Shown here one piece after another: positions 32,470 to 41,263 of a DNA stretch of 64,000 bases. The stretch spans positions 1 to 64,000 of the forward strand of contig NZ_JAEQAZ010000021.1 in the NCBI RefSeq assembly GCF_016654115.1, given 5' to 3'. The notes beneath the pieces are model-generated. The model was not told where the DNA came from and did not search any database. It saw nothing but the letters and a program-made list of their open reading frames with translations. Position numbers and translations under genes: made by a program. The stretch's first letter is position 1, and every line of letters begins with the position of its first letter. This DNA comes from Streptomyces sp. MBT53 (GTDB taxonomy: Bacteria; Actinomycetota; Actinomycetes; Streptomycetales; Streptomycetaceae).

Positions 32470-32488
32470 GACCCTCCAGTACGTGACA

Positions 32489-32513
32489 GGAAACGTTTTC
32501 TGAAAGCGTCTTC
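32489..32513. promoter_or_regulatory. Two tandem LacI-like boxes
   Basis: GGAAACGTTTTC (32489-32500, palindromic core AAACGTTT) and GAAAGCGTCTTC (32502-32513) lie side by side 20-45 nt upstream of the dehydrogenase start. The core differs from the AACCGGTT and AAGCGCTT sites, so a different LacI protein may bind here. The rest of the 208-bp divergent gap shows only the esterase ribosome site (GAGGAG). Confidence 0.55.
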
Positions 32514-32677
32514 TACCGTAGATCTGCCGGGGAGCGGGGGTCAATCGGTGAGAGGGGGTGCAGCGGACGGAATCATGACGTGACCCGGCTGGCGGAGTTC
32601 GTCCGCCGGAATAGCCGGGCGCGATGTGATGCTCTGATGAGCGTGGTTCACGAGCGCGGTGAGGAGCTGGTGGGCAG

Positions 32678-34276
32678 ATGACGGCTACGGCAGCAGCGGC
32701 GACGGCGGAGCAGACGGGCCCCGTGGTGGGAACCCCCTACGGGGCGGTACGCGGCCGGTACGAGAACGGGATCGCGGTCTTCCGGGGCATCCCCTACGCG
32801 GCGCCCCCCTTCGGGTCGCGCAGGTTCCGCCCGCCCGTCCCGCCCGAGCCCTGGACCGGGGTGCGTGACGCGCTCGCCTTCGGGCCGACCCCGCCGAAGC
32901 CGCCGTACTCCGACGCCTTCGCCAAACTGCTCTCCGACCCCGTCGTCCCCGGCGACGACTGCCTCAACCTCAACGTATGGACCCCCGAGCCCGGCCCGGG
33001 CGCCCGGCTGCCGGTCATGGTCTGGCTGCACGGCGGCGCGCTCACCCGGGGCTCCTCGGCCGTCCCTGTCTACGACGGACATGCCTTCGCCCGCGACGGA
33101 GTCGTCCTCGTCTCCGTCAACTACCGCCTGGGCGTGGAGGGTTACGGCCTCTTCCCGGACGCCCCCGCCAACCCCGGCCTGCGCGACCAGCTCGCCGCGC
33201 TGCGCTGGGTGCACGAATCGATCGAGGCATTCGGCGGCGACCCCGACAAGATCACCCTCTTCGGCCAGTCCGCCGGCGCGATCAGCATCGGCGCCCTGCT
33301 CGCCGCCCCGCAGGCCCAAGGGCTCGTCCGCCGGGCCGTCCTGCAGAGCGGCCCCCCGGAGGCCTTCGACCGCGACAAGGTACGGCGGATGGTGCGCCGG
33401 ATGGCGACCCGGCTGAAGGTCCCCGCCACCGCCGAGGCCTTCGCCGCCGTCGACCGCGAACTGCTGCTGCGTACCCAGGCCGACGTGGGCAGGCTCAGCA
33501 GCCCGGTGCTCGGCGGGCCCACGTTCGGGATCGTCATCGACGGCGAACTGGTGCCCCGCGACCCGCTGGAGGCGCTCATCGACGGTCAAGTCGCCCGGGA
33601 CGTGGACCTGTTGATGGGCTGGACCCGCGACGAGTACCGGCTGTGGCTGGTGCCCGGCGGCCTGCACGAGCGCGTCGACCGGCTCGGCGCGGTCGCCCTG
33701 GCCGGTGCGATGGCCCGCTGCCACTGCGGTGTCGAGGTCCCGCGCGGCTACCGCGCCCTGCACCCCGGAGCAGGCACCGCCGAGACCGTCGGCCAACTCG
33801 TCACCGACCACCTGCTCCGCTACCCACTGCACCGCCTCGCCGACGCCCGCCCCGGCAACTCCCACCTCTACGAATTCGCCTGGCCGTCAAACCTCCCCGG
33901 CCTCGGCTCCTGCCACGCCCTGGAACTCGGCTTCGTCTTCGACACGGGCGACGTCCCCGAGGCCGCCAAGCTCGCGGGCGAGGGCGCACCCCAGGAACTC
34001 GCCGACGCCATGCACGGGGCCTGGATCCGGTTCGCCGTGGACGGCGACCCGGGCTGGCGGGCCTGGGACGACTCGCACCCGGTCCAGATCTTCGGCGAGG
34101 GCGCGCCCTATGTCGCGAACGGCCCGCGCGACCCCGAGTTCGCCCTGTGGGCGGCCGACACGGCGACGCGCGAGCCGGCGGTCCCGGTCGTGGGCACGCC
34201 CGCACGGGGTGCCGTGGAACTGCGGTCGGTCGTACGGCGGTTGCGGCGGACCGGGGATGTGCCGAAGTCGTCCTGA
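32678..34276 (+). CDS. Type-B carboxylesterase (alpha/beta hydrolase)
   Basis: A 532-aa esterase of the cholinesterase/para-nitrobenzyl esterase family. The oxyanion hole is HGGAL, the nucleophile serine sits in FGQSAGAI, and the N-terminal signatures FRGIPYAAPPFGSRRF and DDCLNLNVWTP are typical. No signal peptide is seen, so it should be intracellular. It may remove acyl or feruloyl groups from imported sugars, which is inference from the neighbours. Divergent from the 2-hydroxyacid dehydrogenase. Confidence 0.88.
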   Translation: MTATAAAATAEQTGPVVGTPYGAVRGRYENGIAVFRGIPYAAPPFGSRRFRPPVPPEPWTGVRDALAFGPTPPKPPYSDAFAKLLSDPVVPGDDCLNLNVWTPEPGPGARLPVMVWLHGGALTRGSSAVPVYDGHAFARDGVVLVSVNYRLGVEGYGLFPDAPANPGLRDQLAALRWVHESIEAFGGDPDKITLFGQSAGAISIGALLAAPQAQGLVRRAVLQSGPPEAFDRDKVRRMVRRMATRLKVPATAEAFAAVDRELLLRTQADVGRLSSPVLGGPTFGIVIDGELVPRDPLEALIDGQVARDVDLLMGWTRDEYRLWLVPGGLHERVDRLGAVALAGAMARCHCGVEVPRGYRALHPGAGTAETVGQLVTDHLLRYPLHRLADARPGNSHLYEFAWPSNLPGLGSCHALELGFVFDTGDVPEAAKLAGEGAPQELADAMHGAWIRFAVDGDPGWRAWDDSHPVQIFGEGAPYVANGPRDPEFALWAADTATREPAVPVVGTPARGAVELRSVVRRLRRTGDVPKSS

Positions 34277-34293
34277 GCGGGCGGATACGGGTC

Positions 34294-34307
34294 GGAAACC
34301 GGTTGCC
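34294..34307. promoter_or_regulatory. LacI-type operator, AACCGGTT core (distal)
   Basis: GGAAACCGGTTGCC with AACCGGTT at 34297-34304, just after the esterase stop. It pairs with an identical core at 34406, 109 bp away. Confidence 0.68.
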
Positions 34308-34402
34308 CAACGCCAGTTGTCGACGACTGCCGTGCTGACGTAGGCGCATTGGCCGACGCACGCCTCTCCTCCCGGCCGTCGCTCGCTGCTACCCTCCGCG
34401 CA

Positions 34403-34416
34403 GGGAACCGGTTGCC
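34403..34416. promoter_or_regulatory. LacI-type operator, AACCGGTT core (proximal)
   Basis: GGGAACCGGTTGCC with AACCGGTT at 34406-34413, 42 nt upstream of the LacI start at 34456. Spacing to the distal copy nearly equals that of the pair at 30076/30186. Confidence 0.68.
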
Positions 34417-34455
34417 GGACGTGTTCCCGCAGGCAGGGGAGGGGCGGGGCGGCGC

Positions 34456-35505
34456 ATGACGAGAAAGAGCCAGGACGCGAGCGGGAGCACCATCCGGGAC
34501 GTGGCGGCCCGCGCCGGGGTGTCCGCCTCCACGGTGTCTCGGGTGCTCGGCGGCGAGTACCCGGTGAGCACGGCGACCCGCACCCGCGTGCTGCGGGCCG
34601 TCCGCGAACTGGACTATGTCGCCGACGCCCGCGCCAAGGCCGTCGCGGGCGTCGGGACACCGACCCTCGCCTTCGTCCTGGAGGACATCACGGGACCGTC
34701 GTTCGCGCTGATGGCACACGGTGTGGAGCGCGAGGCGACCCGGCTCGGGCATCTGTGCCTGGTGTGCAGCACGGAGGGCGACGTCCAGCGTGAACTGGAC
34801 TTCATCGAGACCATGCGCGCCCAGCGCACCGCCGCCGTGATCCTCGTCGGCGGCACCGCCGACACCCCCGAGTACCGCACCCGCACCCGCCGTATCGCCG
34901 ACTCCCTCGCGGCGGCCGGCTCGCGGCTCGTGCTGTGCGGACGCCCGCCGCTCGGCCCGGGCGCACCGGTCACGGTCATCGAGTACGACAACGAGGGCGG
35001 CGCCTACGCCCTGGTCGCGCACGTCCTGGCCCAGGGCCACCAGCGGGTCCTGTTCCTCGGCGGCAAGCCCGACCACGCGACCGCGCAGGGCCGCGAGCGG
35101 GGATACCTCGCCGCCCATCGCGCCCGCGGCCTCGAACCCGACCCGGAGCTTGTGCTCCACGGCGACTTCACCCGCGACTCGGGCCACCGGCTGATGCGCC
35201 AGGCGCTGAGCCGGAAACTGGAGTTCACCGCCGTGGTCGCCGCCACCGACATGGTCGCGGCGGGCGCGCTCACCGCGCTGCACGAGGCGGGCCTGAGCGT
35301 CCCCGGGGACGTCTCACTGGCCGGCTACGACGACATCCCCTTCGCCCGCGACCTGTACCCCGCCCTGACCACGGTCCACGTCCCTTACGAGGAGCTGGGT
35401 CGCCTCGCCGTCCGTACCGCGCTGGGCCGCACACCGGAGTCCCCGGACGAGCACCTGCTGCTGGGCACACATGTGGTCGTACGGAACTCGATCACGACGC
35501 TGTGA
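34456..35505 (+). CDS. LacI family repressor, paralogue of the one at 30244
   Basis: A 349-aa regulator. HTH is TIRDVAARAGVSASTVSRVL; the effector domain carries YDNEGGAYALVAHVL, GYDDIPFARDL and TTVHVPYEELGRLAVR. Shared segments show that it arose by duplication with the LacI at 30244. Two AACCGGTT operators lie just upstream, so autoregulation and cross-regulation are likely. It ends 14 nt inside the convergent homocysteine methyltransferase gene. Confidence 0.9.
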   Translation: MTRKSQDASGSTIRDVAARAGVSASTVSRVLGGEYPVSTATRTRVLRAVRELDYVADARAKAVAGVGTPTLAFVLEDITGPSFALMAHGVEREATRLGHLCLVCSTEGDVQRELDFIETMRAQRTAAVILVGGTADTPEYRTRTRRIADSLAAAGSRLVLCGRPPLGPGAPVTVIEYDNEGGAYALVAHVLAQGHQRVLFLGGKPDHATAQGRERGYLAAHRARGLEPDPELVLHGDFTRDSGHRLMRQALSRKLEFTAVVAATDMVAAGALTALHEAGLSVPGDVSLAGYDDIPFARDLYPALTTVHVPYEELGRLAVRTALGRTPESPDEHLLLGTHVVVRNSITTL

Positions 35506-36418
35506 GCGTCCGCCGGATGTCCGCGATCGCCTCGGGTCCCACCCGGCAGCAGCCGCCGATCAGCCGCGCGCCGGCCGCCCGCCAACCCTCGACCTGCTCG
35601 GCGGTGAAGGTGGAACGCCCCGTCCACGCCCGGGCGTTGGCGTCCCACACTTCCCCGCTGTTGGGATAGACGACGACGGGCTTCCCGGTGACACGGGCCG
35701 CGATCTCGACCGCGCTGTCGACGTCCTCCGGGGCACTGCAGTTCACCCCGACCGCGATGATCTCGTCCGCGTCGGCGGCCAGGGCGAACGCCTCCTCCAG
35801 CGGCTGCCCGGCACGCGTCCGGTCGCCCGCGATCGAGTACGACAGCCAGGCCGGCGTCCGCAGCCCGCGCACCGCCCGCAGCAGCGCCTCGGCCTCGTCC
35901 GTGTCCGGAATCGTCTCGAAGGCCAGCACGTCGGGACCGACGAGGTCCAGCACCTCAAGGCGCGGCCGGTGGAAGGCCTCCAGCTCGGCCACGCTCAGCC
36001 CGTACCGTCCCCGGTACTCGGAGCCGTCCGCGAGCATCGCGCCGTACGGCCCGACCGAGGCCGCCACGTACAGGGGCCGTTTGCTGCCCCGCCGCCCGGC
36101 CTCCACCGCCGCGTCGATGCCCAACTCCACGCTCTCGGCCATGAGTTCGGCCGCCCGGTCGTGCTTGATCCCGCGTTTCGCGAAGCCCTCGAACGTGGCC
36201 TGGTAGCTGGCGGTGATCGCCACGTCGGCGCCCGCCTCGAAGTACGCGAGATGCGCCTCGGCGATCGCCTCGGGCCGGTCCGCGAGCAGCCGCGCCGACC
36301 ACAGCTCGTCGCTCAGATCGTGCCCGGCCGCCCCGAGCTGGTTGGACAGCCCGCCGTCGAGGACGAGCGTTCCGGCGGCGAGGGCGTCGGCGAGGAGGGG
36401 AGCGGTGTCGCTGGTCAT
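35492..36418 (-). CDS. mmuM: Homocysteine S-methyltransferase
   Basis: A 308-aa TIM-barrel zinc methyltransferase that makes methionine from homocysteine and S-methylmethionine or SAM. The start LVLDGGLSNQL, the central GVNCSAPEDV (first Zn cysteine) and the C-terminal IGGCCRVGP (two Zn cysteines) are diagnostic. Plant S-methylmethionine is the natural methyl donor for MmuM, which fits a plant-matter degrader. No linked mmuP permease is seen. Its 3-prime end overlaps the convergent LacI gene by 14 nt. Confidence 0.9.
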   Translation of the reverse strand: MTSDTAPLLADALAAGTLVLDGGLSNQLGAAGHDLSDELWSARLLADRPEAIAEAHLAYFEAGADVAITASYQATFEGFAKRGIKHDRAAELMAESVELGIDAAVEAGRRGSKRPLYVAASVGPYGAMLADGSEYRGRYGLSVAELEAFHRPRLEVLDLVGPDVLAFETIPDTDEAEALLRAVRGLRTPAWLSYSIAGDRTRAGQPLEEAFALAADADEIIAVGVNCSAPEDVDSAVEIAARVTGKPVVVYPNSGEVWDANARAWTGRSTFTAEQVEGWRAAGARLIGGCCRVGPEAIADIRRTLTAS

Positions 36419-36461
36419 GTCTCGACGCTAGTCGATACGGCCGCACCAGCGCCTGTCGGCC

Positions 36462-38573
36462 CTACGCCGCGTGCCTCCCGCCTCCGCCCCCACGCCTGCT
36501 CCTGCCCCGGGTGCGCGTGGTCGCCGGGACCAGCAGGGCGCCCAGGAGGCCGAGGCCCAGGGCGTAGGGCCACCAGCCGAAGCCTGCGCCGCGGGCGGTG
36601 TTCTCGGTGCGGGCCTCGGTGATCGTCGTCCCGGACGACGACTTGGGGCGGGCGGTGGGGGAGGAGGAGCTGCCGGCGGTGACGGTGGTCAGGACGACGT
36701 CGTTGCCGTCGCCGCCCCGGTAGCTGATCCGGTACGTCGTGTCGGCGAGCTCGAGTTTGCTGCCCTCGCGAAGTCCCTTGAAGGCGCCGGTCGTTGGGGC
36801 GCTGCCCGTGTGGTCGAGGATCGTCACGGTCCGTGCGGGGTGCGTACCGGCGGCCGAGAGGTCGAGGTCGCCGGCCAGGGCGACCTTGCCCGCCGCCTTC
36901 AACGGCTTCGCGCCCAGGACCAGTTCGCCCTTCGCGCTCTGCGTGTAGTTCCCGGTCACGGTGAGCCCGGTCGTCACCACGCCGTCGTTCGTCACCGAAC
37001 CCTTCACCGTGCCCACACCGGTCAGGTCGGTCGCCACACGCAGGCCGGCCGCCCCCACATCCAGCCGCGCGCCCGCCGAGGTGAGCCGGATCGCCCTGCT
37101 GTGGACGAGAGTTGCCCCCGAGCGGAGCGCCAGTGTGCCCTTCGAGACCGTCGTCGTCCCCGTGTACGTGACCGCCGTGCCCGTCAGTGTCGTCGTCGCG
37201 GCACCGGACTGGACGAGGGACCCCTTGCCGGAGAGGTACGAGAGTTTCACGGGGAGGGACACGTTCCGCGCGACAAGGGTCCCGTCGTCGACGATCCGCC
37301 GCCCCTCCGTGCCGGTCAGCAGCCCGCCGTCGCCGCCCCGCTTCCCGGATCCCAGCCGCAGCACCGCCCCCTTCTCCACGGTCGTCGAGCCGTCGTAGTA
37401 CTGCGGCGCCGCGAAGGTCACGTCGTTCCCGCGCGTCCCCGCCACGACGATGTCCCCGGCGCCGGGCGCGGCCAGCGTGTCGTGGTACCTGCCGCCGCCG
37501 ATCGGTGCGCCGAGGGTGACCGGACCGTCGTAGTCGAAGGTCAGTCTGGACCGGACCCCGCTCGCCGCGTGGAGGTTGATGTACACGGTGTCCTTGGTGC
37601 CGGGCATGAAGATCTGGTGGGTGGTGCCGTCGCCCCACTGGACGTTCGCGCCCTCGATGTTGGTGCCGCGCTTGTTCAACTGGTGGGCGATAGCCCGCCA
37701 GTTGAGGCCGGGGTCGCTGAGCGACGGGTTGGTGTCGCCGCCTTGGTCGCTGTAGCTGTACTGGCCCGTGAGGACGACCTTGCTGCCCGGGCGGGAGTGC
37801 ACGTTGACGTCGCTGCCGTACTCGCGCTGGTAGAAGTTCTGGCGCAGGGTGATCGTCTGGTACAGCGGGGTGTCGATGATCCAGGAGCCCTGGTTGAGGA
37901 TCGCACGGGCGTTGGGCAGCGCCACCGGGTACTCGGGGCGGCCGACCGCCATGCCGGTGCCGTTGTCGATGACCCCTGAAAAAGGGTGGGTTCCGGCGAG
38001 GTCGAGGGTGCCCCACATGTTGCGGGGCTGGGTGACCAGGCCCGAGCCGCTGATGGTGCCGATGTTGAAGGTGCGGGTCAGGGAGAGACGCAGGGTGCCG
38101 TCGACCCGGACGTTCAACTCGTTGAGCTGGTAGCCGGGTGTGCTGTACGGGAAGTGGCCGATCAGTCCGGTGCCACCGCCCGTGCCGTACTGGAGAGTCG
38201 TGCCGCGCTCGACCGTGATCGCGGGCGGGTCCGGGTTGCTGACCGTGGTGTACGGATGGTTGCCGCCCTGGGTGGTCACCTTCTGCCGTTGCCGGTCCGC
38301 CGGGAGCGTGAAGTCGCTGTCCTTGGTGAGGATCAGCGTCCCGCCGCCGCGCACGGTGAGCGTCCCCTGGCCGCGGAACACCCCGCCGTACGTCGTCGTC
38401 CCGGCGGGCACGGTGACCACCGTGTCGCCGGTGAGCGTGACATCGCGGCCCGCGAGCACGTCGGCGGTGGCGTCGCGGGCACCGGCGGCGAAGGCGGGAT
38501 CCACCGTGACCAGGAGAGCGACGGTCGCGAGGGCGCCTACGGCGGCTGCTGTCTTGTGGGTATGGCTGCGCAC
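36462..38573 (-). CDS. Autotransporter-like beta-helix surface protein with C-terminal anchor
   Basis: A 703-aa exported protein. A signal peptide (VGALATVALLVTVDPAFAAG) is followed by a long repetitive beta-strand region with autotransporter-associated repeats such as GVFRGQGTLTVRGGGTLIL, LTGTAVTYTGTTTVSKGTL and the terminal ISYRGGDGNDVVLTTV. After a Ser/Thr linker comes one membrane helix (WWPYALGLGLLGALLVP) and a basic tail (RTRGRSRRGGGGGRH). No LPxTG sortase motif is seen, so it is probably tail-anchored. No catalytic residues are recognised. Divergent from the secreted GH43 gene at 38771. Confidence 0.75.
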   Translation of the reverse strand: MRSHTHKTAAAVGALATVALLVTVDPAFAAGARDATADVLAGRDVTLTGDTVVTVPAGTTTYGGVFRGQGTLTVRGGGTLILTKDSDFTLPADRQRQKVTTQGGNHPYTTVSNPDPPAITVERGTTLQYGTGGGTGLIGHFPYSTPGYQLNELNVRVDGTLRLSLTRTFNIGTISGSGLVTQPRNMWGTLDLAGTHPFSGVIDNGTGMAVGRPEYPVALPNARAILNQGSWIIDTPLYQTITLRQNFYQREYGSDVNVHSRPGSKVVLTGQYSYSDQGGDTNPSLSDPGLNWRAIAHQLNKRGTNIEGANVQWGDGTTHQIFMPGTKDTVYINLHAASGVRSRLTFDYDGPVTLGAPIGGGRYHDTLAAPGAGDIVVAGTRGNDVTFAAPQYYDGSTTVEKGAVLRLGSGKRGGDGGLLTGTEGRRIVDDGTLVARNVSLPVKLSYLSGKGSLVQSGAATTTLTGTAVTYTGTTTVSKGTLALRSGATLVHSRAIRLTSAGARLDVGAAGLRVATDLTGVGTVKGSVTNDGVVTTGLTVTGNYTQSAKGELVLGAKPLKAAGKVALAGDLDLSAAGTHPARTVTILDHTGSAPTTGAFKGLREGSKLELADTTYRISYRGGDGNDVVLTTVTAGSSSSPTARPKSSSGTTITEARTENTARGAGFGWWPYALGLGLLGALLVPATTRTRGRSRRGGGGGRHAA

Positions 38574-38639
38574 GGGAGTGGAGACGGTTCGAGGCGCACC
38601 GGGATAACAGAAATTTCGGCGGGAGACGAAAGAGTGGGG

Positions 38640-38651
38640 GAAAGCGCTCTC
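38640..38651. promoter_or_regulatory. LacI-like operator between divergent surface-protein and GH43 genes
   Basis: GAAAGCGCTCTC resembles the AAGCGCTT operators at 25217 and 44179 with one mismatch in the right half. It lies 67 nt upstream of the surface-protein start and 120 nt upstream of the GH43 start, so it could serve either. The rest of the gap has direct GTTCG repeats near 38704-38719 of unknown meaning. Confidence 0.45.
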
Positions 38652-38770
38652 TCTTTGTCTCGTCGGACCCGTTGACCTCGTGGTGGCACACCCTTACCTT
38701 TTCGGCGTTCGAAGTCGTTCGTAATGACAGATGGTGTTCGCCACCTCGAACGTTTCCGAGAGGCAGTTGT

Positions 38771-39841
38771 ATGAGCCGCAACGACGAACTGCCCCATGCC
38801 CCCAGCCGGAGGCTGATGCTGAAGGGAGCCGCTCTGGCCGCGGGCGCCCTGGCCGTCACCCCGGCCCCGGCGACCGCGTCCCCGAAAGCAGCCCCGTTCG
38901 TGAACCCGCTCGTCCGCCAGCGCGCCGACCCGTACATCCACCGGCACACCGACGGCCACTACTACTTCACCGCCACCGTCCCCGAGTACGACCGCATCGT
39001 CCTGCGCCGCTCCCGCACCCTCAACGGCCTTGCCGCCGCTGCCGAGTCGGTGATCTGGACCAAGCACGCGACCGGCGCGATGGGCGCCCACATCTGGGCG
39101 CCGGAGATCCATCGCATCGGCGGCAAGTGGTACGTCTACTTCGCCTCCGCGCCCGCCGAGAGCGTCTGGGACATCCGCATCTGGGTCCTGGAGAACGCCA
39201 ACCCCGACCCCTTCCAGGGCACTTGGGAGGAGAAGGGTCAGGTCAGGACCGCCTGGGAGACCTTCTCCCTGGACGCCACCACCTTCACCCACCGGGGCAC
39301 CCGCTATCTCGCCTGGGCCCAGCACGAGCCCGGCATGGACAACAACACCGCCCTGTGGCTGTCGAGGATGGCGAACCCGTGGACCCTGACGGGCCCTCAA
39401 ATACGCCTGTCCACACCGGAGTACGACTGGGAGACCGTCGGCTACAAGGTCAACGAGGGCCCGGCCGTCATCGCCCGCAACGGCCGCCTCTTCCTCTCCT
39501 ACTCGGCCAGCGCCACCGACTGGCACTACTGCATGGGCCTGCTGACCGTCGACGCCGACGCCGACCTCATGGACCCGGCGAACTGGTCCAAGTCGCCGAC
39601 CCCCGTCTTCACCAGCAACGACACCACTGGGCAGTACGGCCCCGGCCACAACTGCTTCACGGTCGCCGAGGACGGCCGCAGCGACGTCCTCGTCTACCAC
39701 GCGCGCCAGTACAAGGAGATCACCGGCGACCCCCTGAACGACCCCAACCGCCACACCCGGGTCCAGCTCCTCGGCTGGCACCCCGACGGCACCCCCGACT
39801 TCGGCGTCCCCGTGGCCGACACCGTGAAGGAGAGTGTGTGA
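38771..39841 (+). CDS. Secreted GH43 family glycosidase (Tat signal)
   Basis: A 356-aa GH43 enzyme. SRRLMLKGAALAAGALA is a twin-arginine signal. The catalytic base is Asp53 in RQRADPYI, HIWAPEIH lies on the next blade, and NEGPAVI carries the proposed acid Glu. The pattern resembles exo-acting alpha-L-arabinofuranosidases that trim arabinan or arabinogalactan side chains; linkage preference cannot be told. The ATG at 38771 follows a weak ribosome site. The gene is 1 nt from the galactanase-like gene and surely co-transcribed. Confidence 0.83.
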   Translation: MSRNDELPHAPSRRLMLKGAALAAGALAVTPAPATASPKAAPFVNPLVRQRADPYIHRHTDGHYYFTATVPEYDRIVLRRSRTLNGLAAAAESVIWTKHATGAMGAHIWAPEIHRIGGKWYVYFASAPAESVWDIRIWVLENANPDPFQGTWEEKGQVRTAWETFSLDATTFTHRGTRYLAWAQHEPGMDNNTALWLSRMANPWTLTGPQIRLSTPEYDWETVGYKVNEGPAVIARNGRLFLSYSASATDWHYCMGLLTVDADADLMDPANWSKSPTPVFTSNDTTGQYGPGHNCFTVAEDGRSDVLVYHARQYKEITGDPLNDPNRHTRVQLLGWHPDGTPDFGVPVADTVKESV

Positions 39842-39842
39842 G

Positions 39843-41255
39843 ATGAGACGTGCGTACGCCATCCTGCTCGCCCTGGTCTGCGCCCTCGCCGCCGGTCTGG
39901 TGACGGCGGGCCCGGCCCAGGCCGCGGCCCAGACCATCACCAACGGCACCCAGTTCACGGACACTTCGGGCAACGCCCTGCACGCGCACGGCGGCGGAGT
40001 GATCAAGGTCGGCAGCTACTACTACTGGTTCGGCGAGGACCGCAACGCCGACAACACCTTCAAGTACGTGGACGCCTACCGCTCCACCGACCTGAAGAAC
40101 TGGGAGTTCCGCAACCACGTCCTGACCCAGTCCAGCGCCTCCGAGCTCGGCACCGCCTACATCGAGCGGCCGAAGGTCATCTACAACGCGTCCACCGGCC
40201 AGTTCGTGATGTGGATGCACAAGGAGAACGGCGTCGACTACAGCGAGGCCAAGGCCGCCGTCGCCGTCTCCTCGACCGTGGACGGCAGTTACACCTACCA
40301 GGGCAGCTTCCAGCCGCTCGGCGACAACATGTCCCGGGACATCACGACGTTCGTCGACACCGACGGCACCGCCTACATGGTCTCCGCCGCCAACGAGAAC
40401 TACGACCTGCACATCTACAAGCTCACCGCCGACTACACCGCCATCGACAGCCTGGTCGCCAACCCCTGGGTGGGCGGACACCGCGAGGCACCGGCCCTGT
40501 TCAAGCGCAACGGCGTCTACTTCATGCTGACTTCGGCGGCCACCGGCTGGAGCGCCAACCAGCAGCAGTACGCCACCGCGACCAGCATCACCGGCCCCTG
40601 GACGGCCTTCACGAACGTCGGCGACTCGACCGCCTACAACTCGCAGACCGCCTACGTCCTCCCGATCACGGGCACTTCGGGCACCTCCTACCTCTACATG
40701 GGCGACCGCTGGGGCAACTCCTTCGGCGGCACCGTCAACGACTCCCGTTACGTCTGGCTGCCGTTGACCTTCCCGACCACCACCTCGATGTCCATGGCGT
40801 CCTGGTACCCGGAGGTGTCGATCGACACGGCCGCCGGCACGATCACCGGCACGAGCGCGACGTACAACACGCTCATCGCCCGCAACAGCAGCAAGTGCGC
40901 CGACGTACCGAACCAGTCGCTGTGGCAGGGCGTCGCGATCAGCCAGTACACCTGCAACAGTGGCACCAACCAGAAGTGGTGGTTCAAGGATCTCGGCACC
41001 GGCTACTACGAACTCATGGGCCGGGGCAGCTCGTTGTGCCTCCAGGAGAACTCGACCAACGTCACCCAGGAGAACTGCACCGGCGCCACCGCCCAGCAGT
41101 GGAGCCTGACCACGTCCGGCAGCTACGTCCTCGTCAAGGCCAGGACCAGCGGCGAGTGCCTGGACGTGTCCGGCGCGTCCACCGCCAACTCCGCCGCGAT
41201 CATCACGTATACGTGCAGCGGGGCGACCAACCAGCAGTGGACGCGCGGTAGTTGA
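39843..41255 (+). CDS. Secreted exo-beta-1,3-galactanase-like GH43 with CBM13
   Basis: A 470-aa secreted enzyme. A Sec signal ends near AGPAQAAA. The catalytic part (GTQFTDTSGNALHAHGGG, SYYYWFGEDRN, HREAPALFKRNG) matches the GH43_24 exo-beta-1,3-galactanase group that degrades arabinogalactan main chains. The C-terminal about 130 residues form a ricin-type CBM13 with QxW motifs (GTNQKWWF, TAQQWSL, ATNQQWTRG) and CADVPNQSLWQG-type loops. It lies one base after the GH43 gene upstream; AAGGAG in that gene's end is the ribosome site. Confidence 0.87.
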   Translation: MRRAYAILLALVCALAAGLVTAGPAQAAAQTITNGTQFTDTSGNALHAHGGGVIKVGSYYYWFGEDRNADNTFKYVDAYRSTDLKNWEFRNHVLTQSSASELGTAYIERPKVIYNASTGQFVMWMHKENGVDYSEAKAAVAVSSTVDGSYTYQGSFQPLGDNMSRDITTFVDTDGTAYMVSAANENYDLHIYKLTADYTAIDSLVANPWVGGHREAPALFKRNGVYFMLTSAATGWSANQQQYATATSITGPWTAFTNVGDSTAYNSQTAYVLPITGTSGTSYLYMGDRWGNSFGGTVNDSRYVWLPLTFPTTTSMSMASWYPEVSIDTAAGTITGTSATYNTLIARNSSKCADVPNQSLWQGVAISQYTCNSGTNQKWWFKDLGTGYYELMGRGSSLCLQENSTNVTQENCTGATAQQWSLTTSGSYVLVKARTSGECLDVSGASTANSAAIITYTCSGATNQQWTRGS

Positions 41256-41263
41256 CAGCTCTG

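Noticed and set aside
36462..38573. Sortase-anchored protein or chaplin
   Set aside because: No LPxTG or LAxTG before the membrane helix and no chaplin domain.
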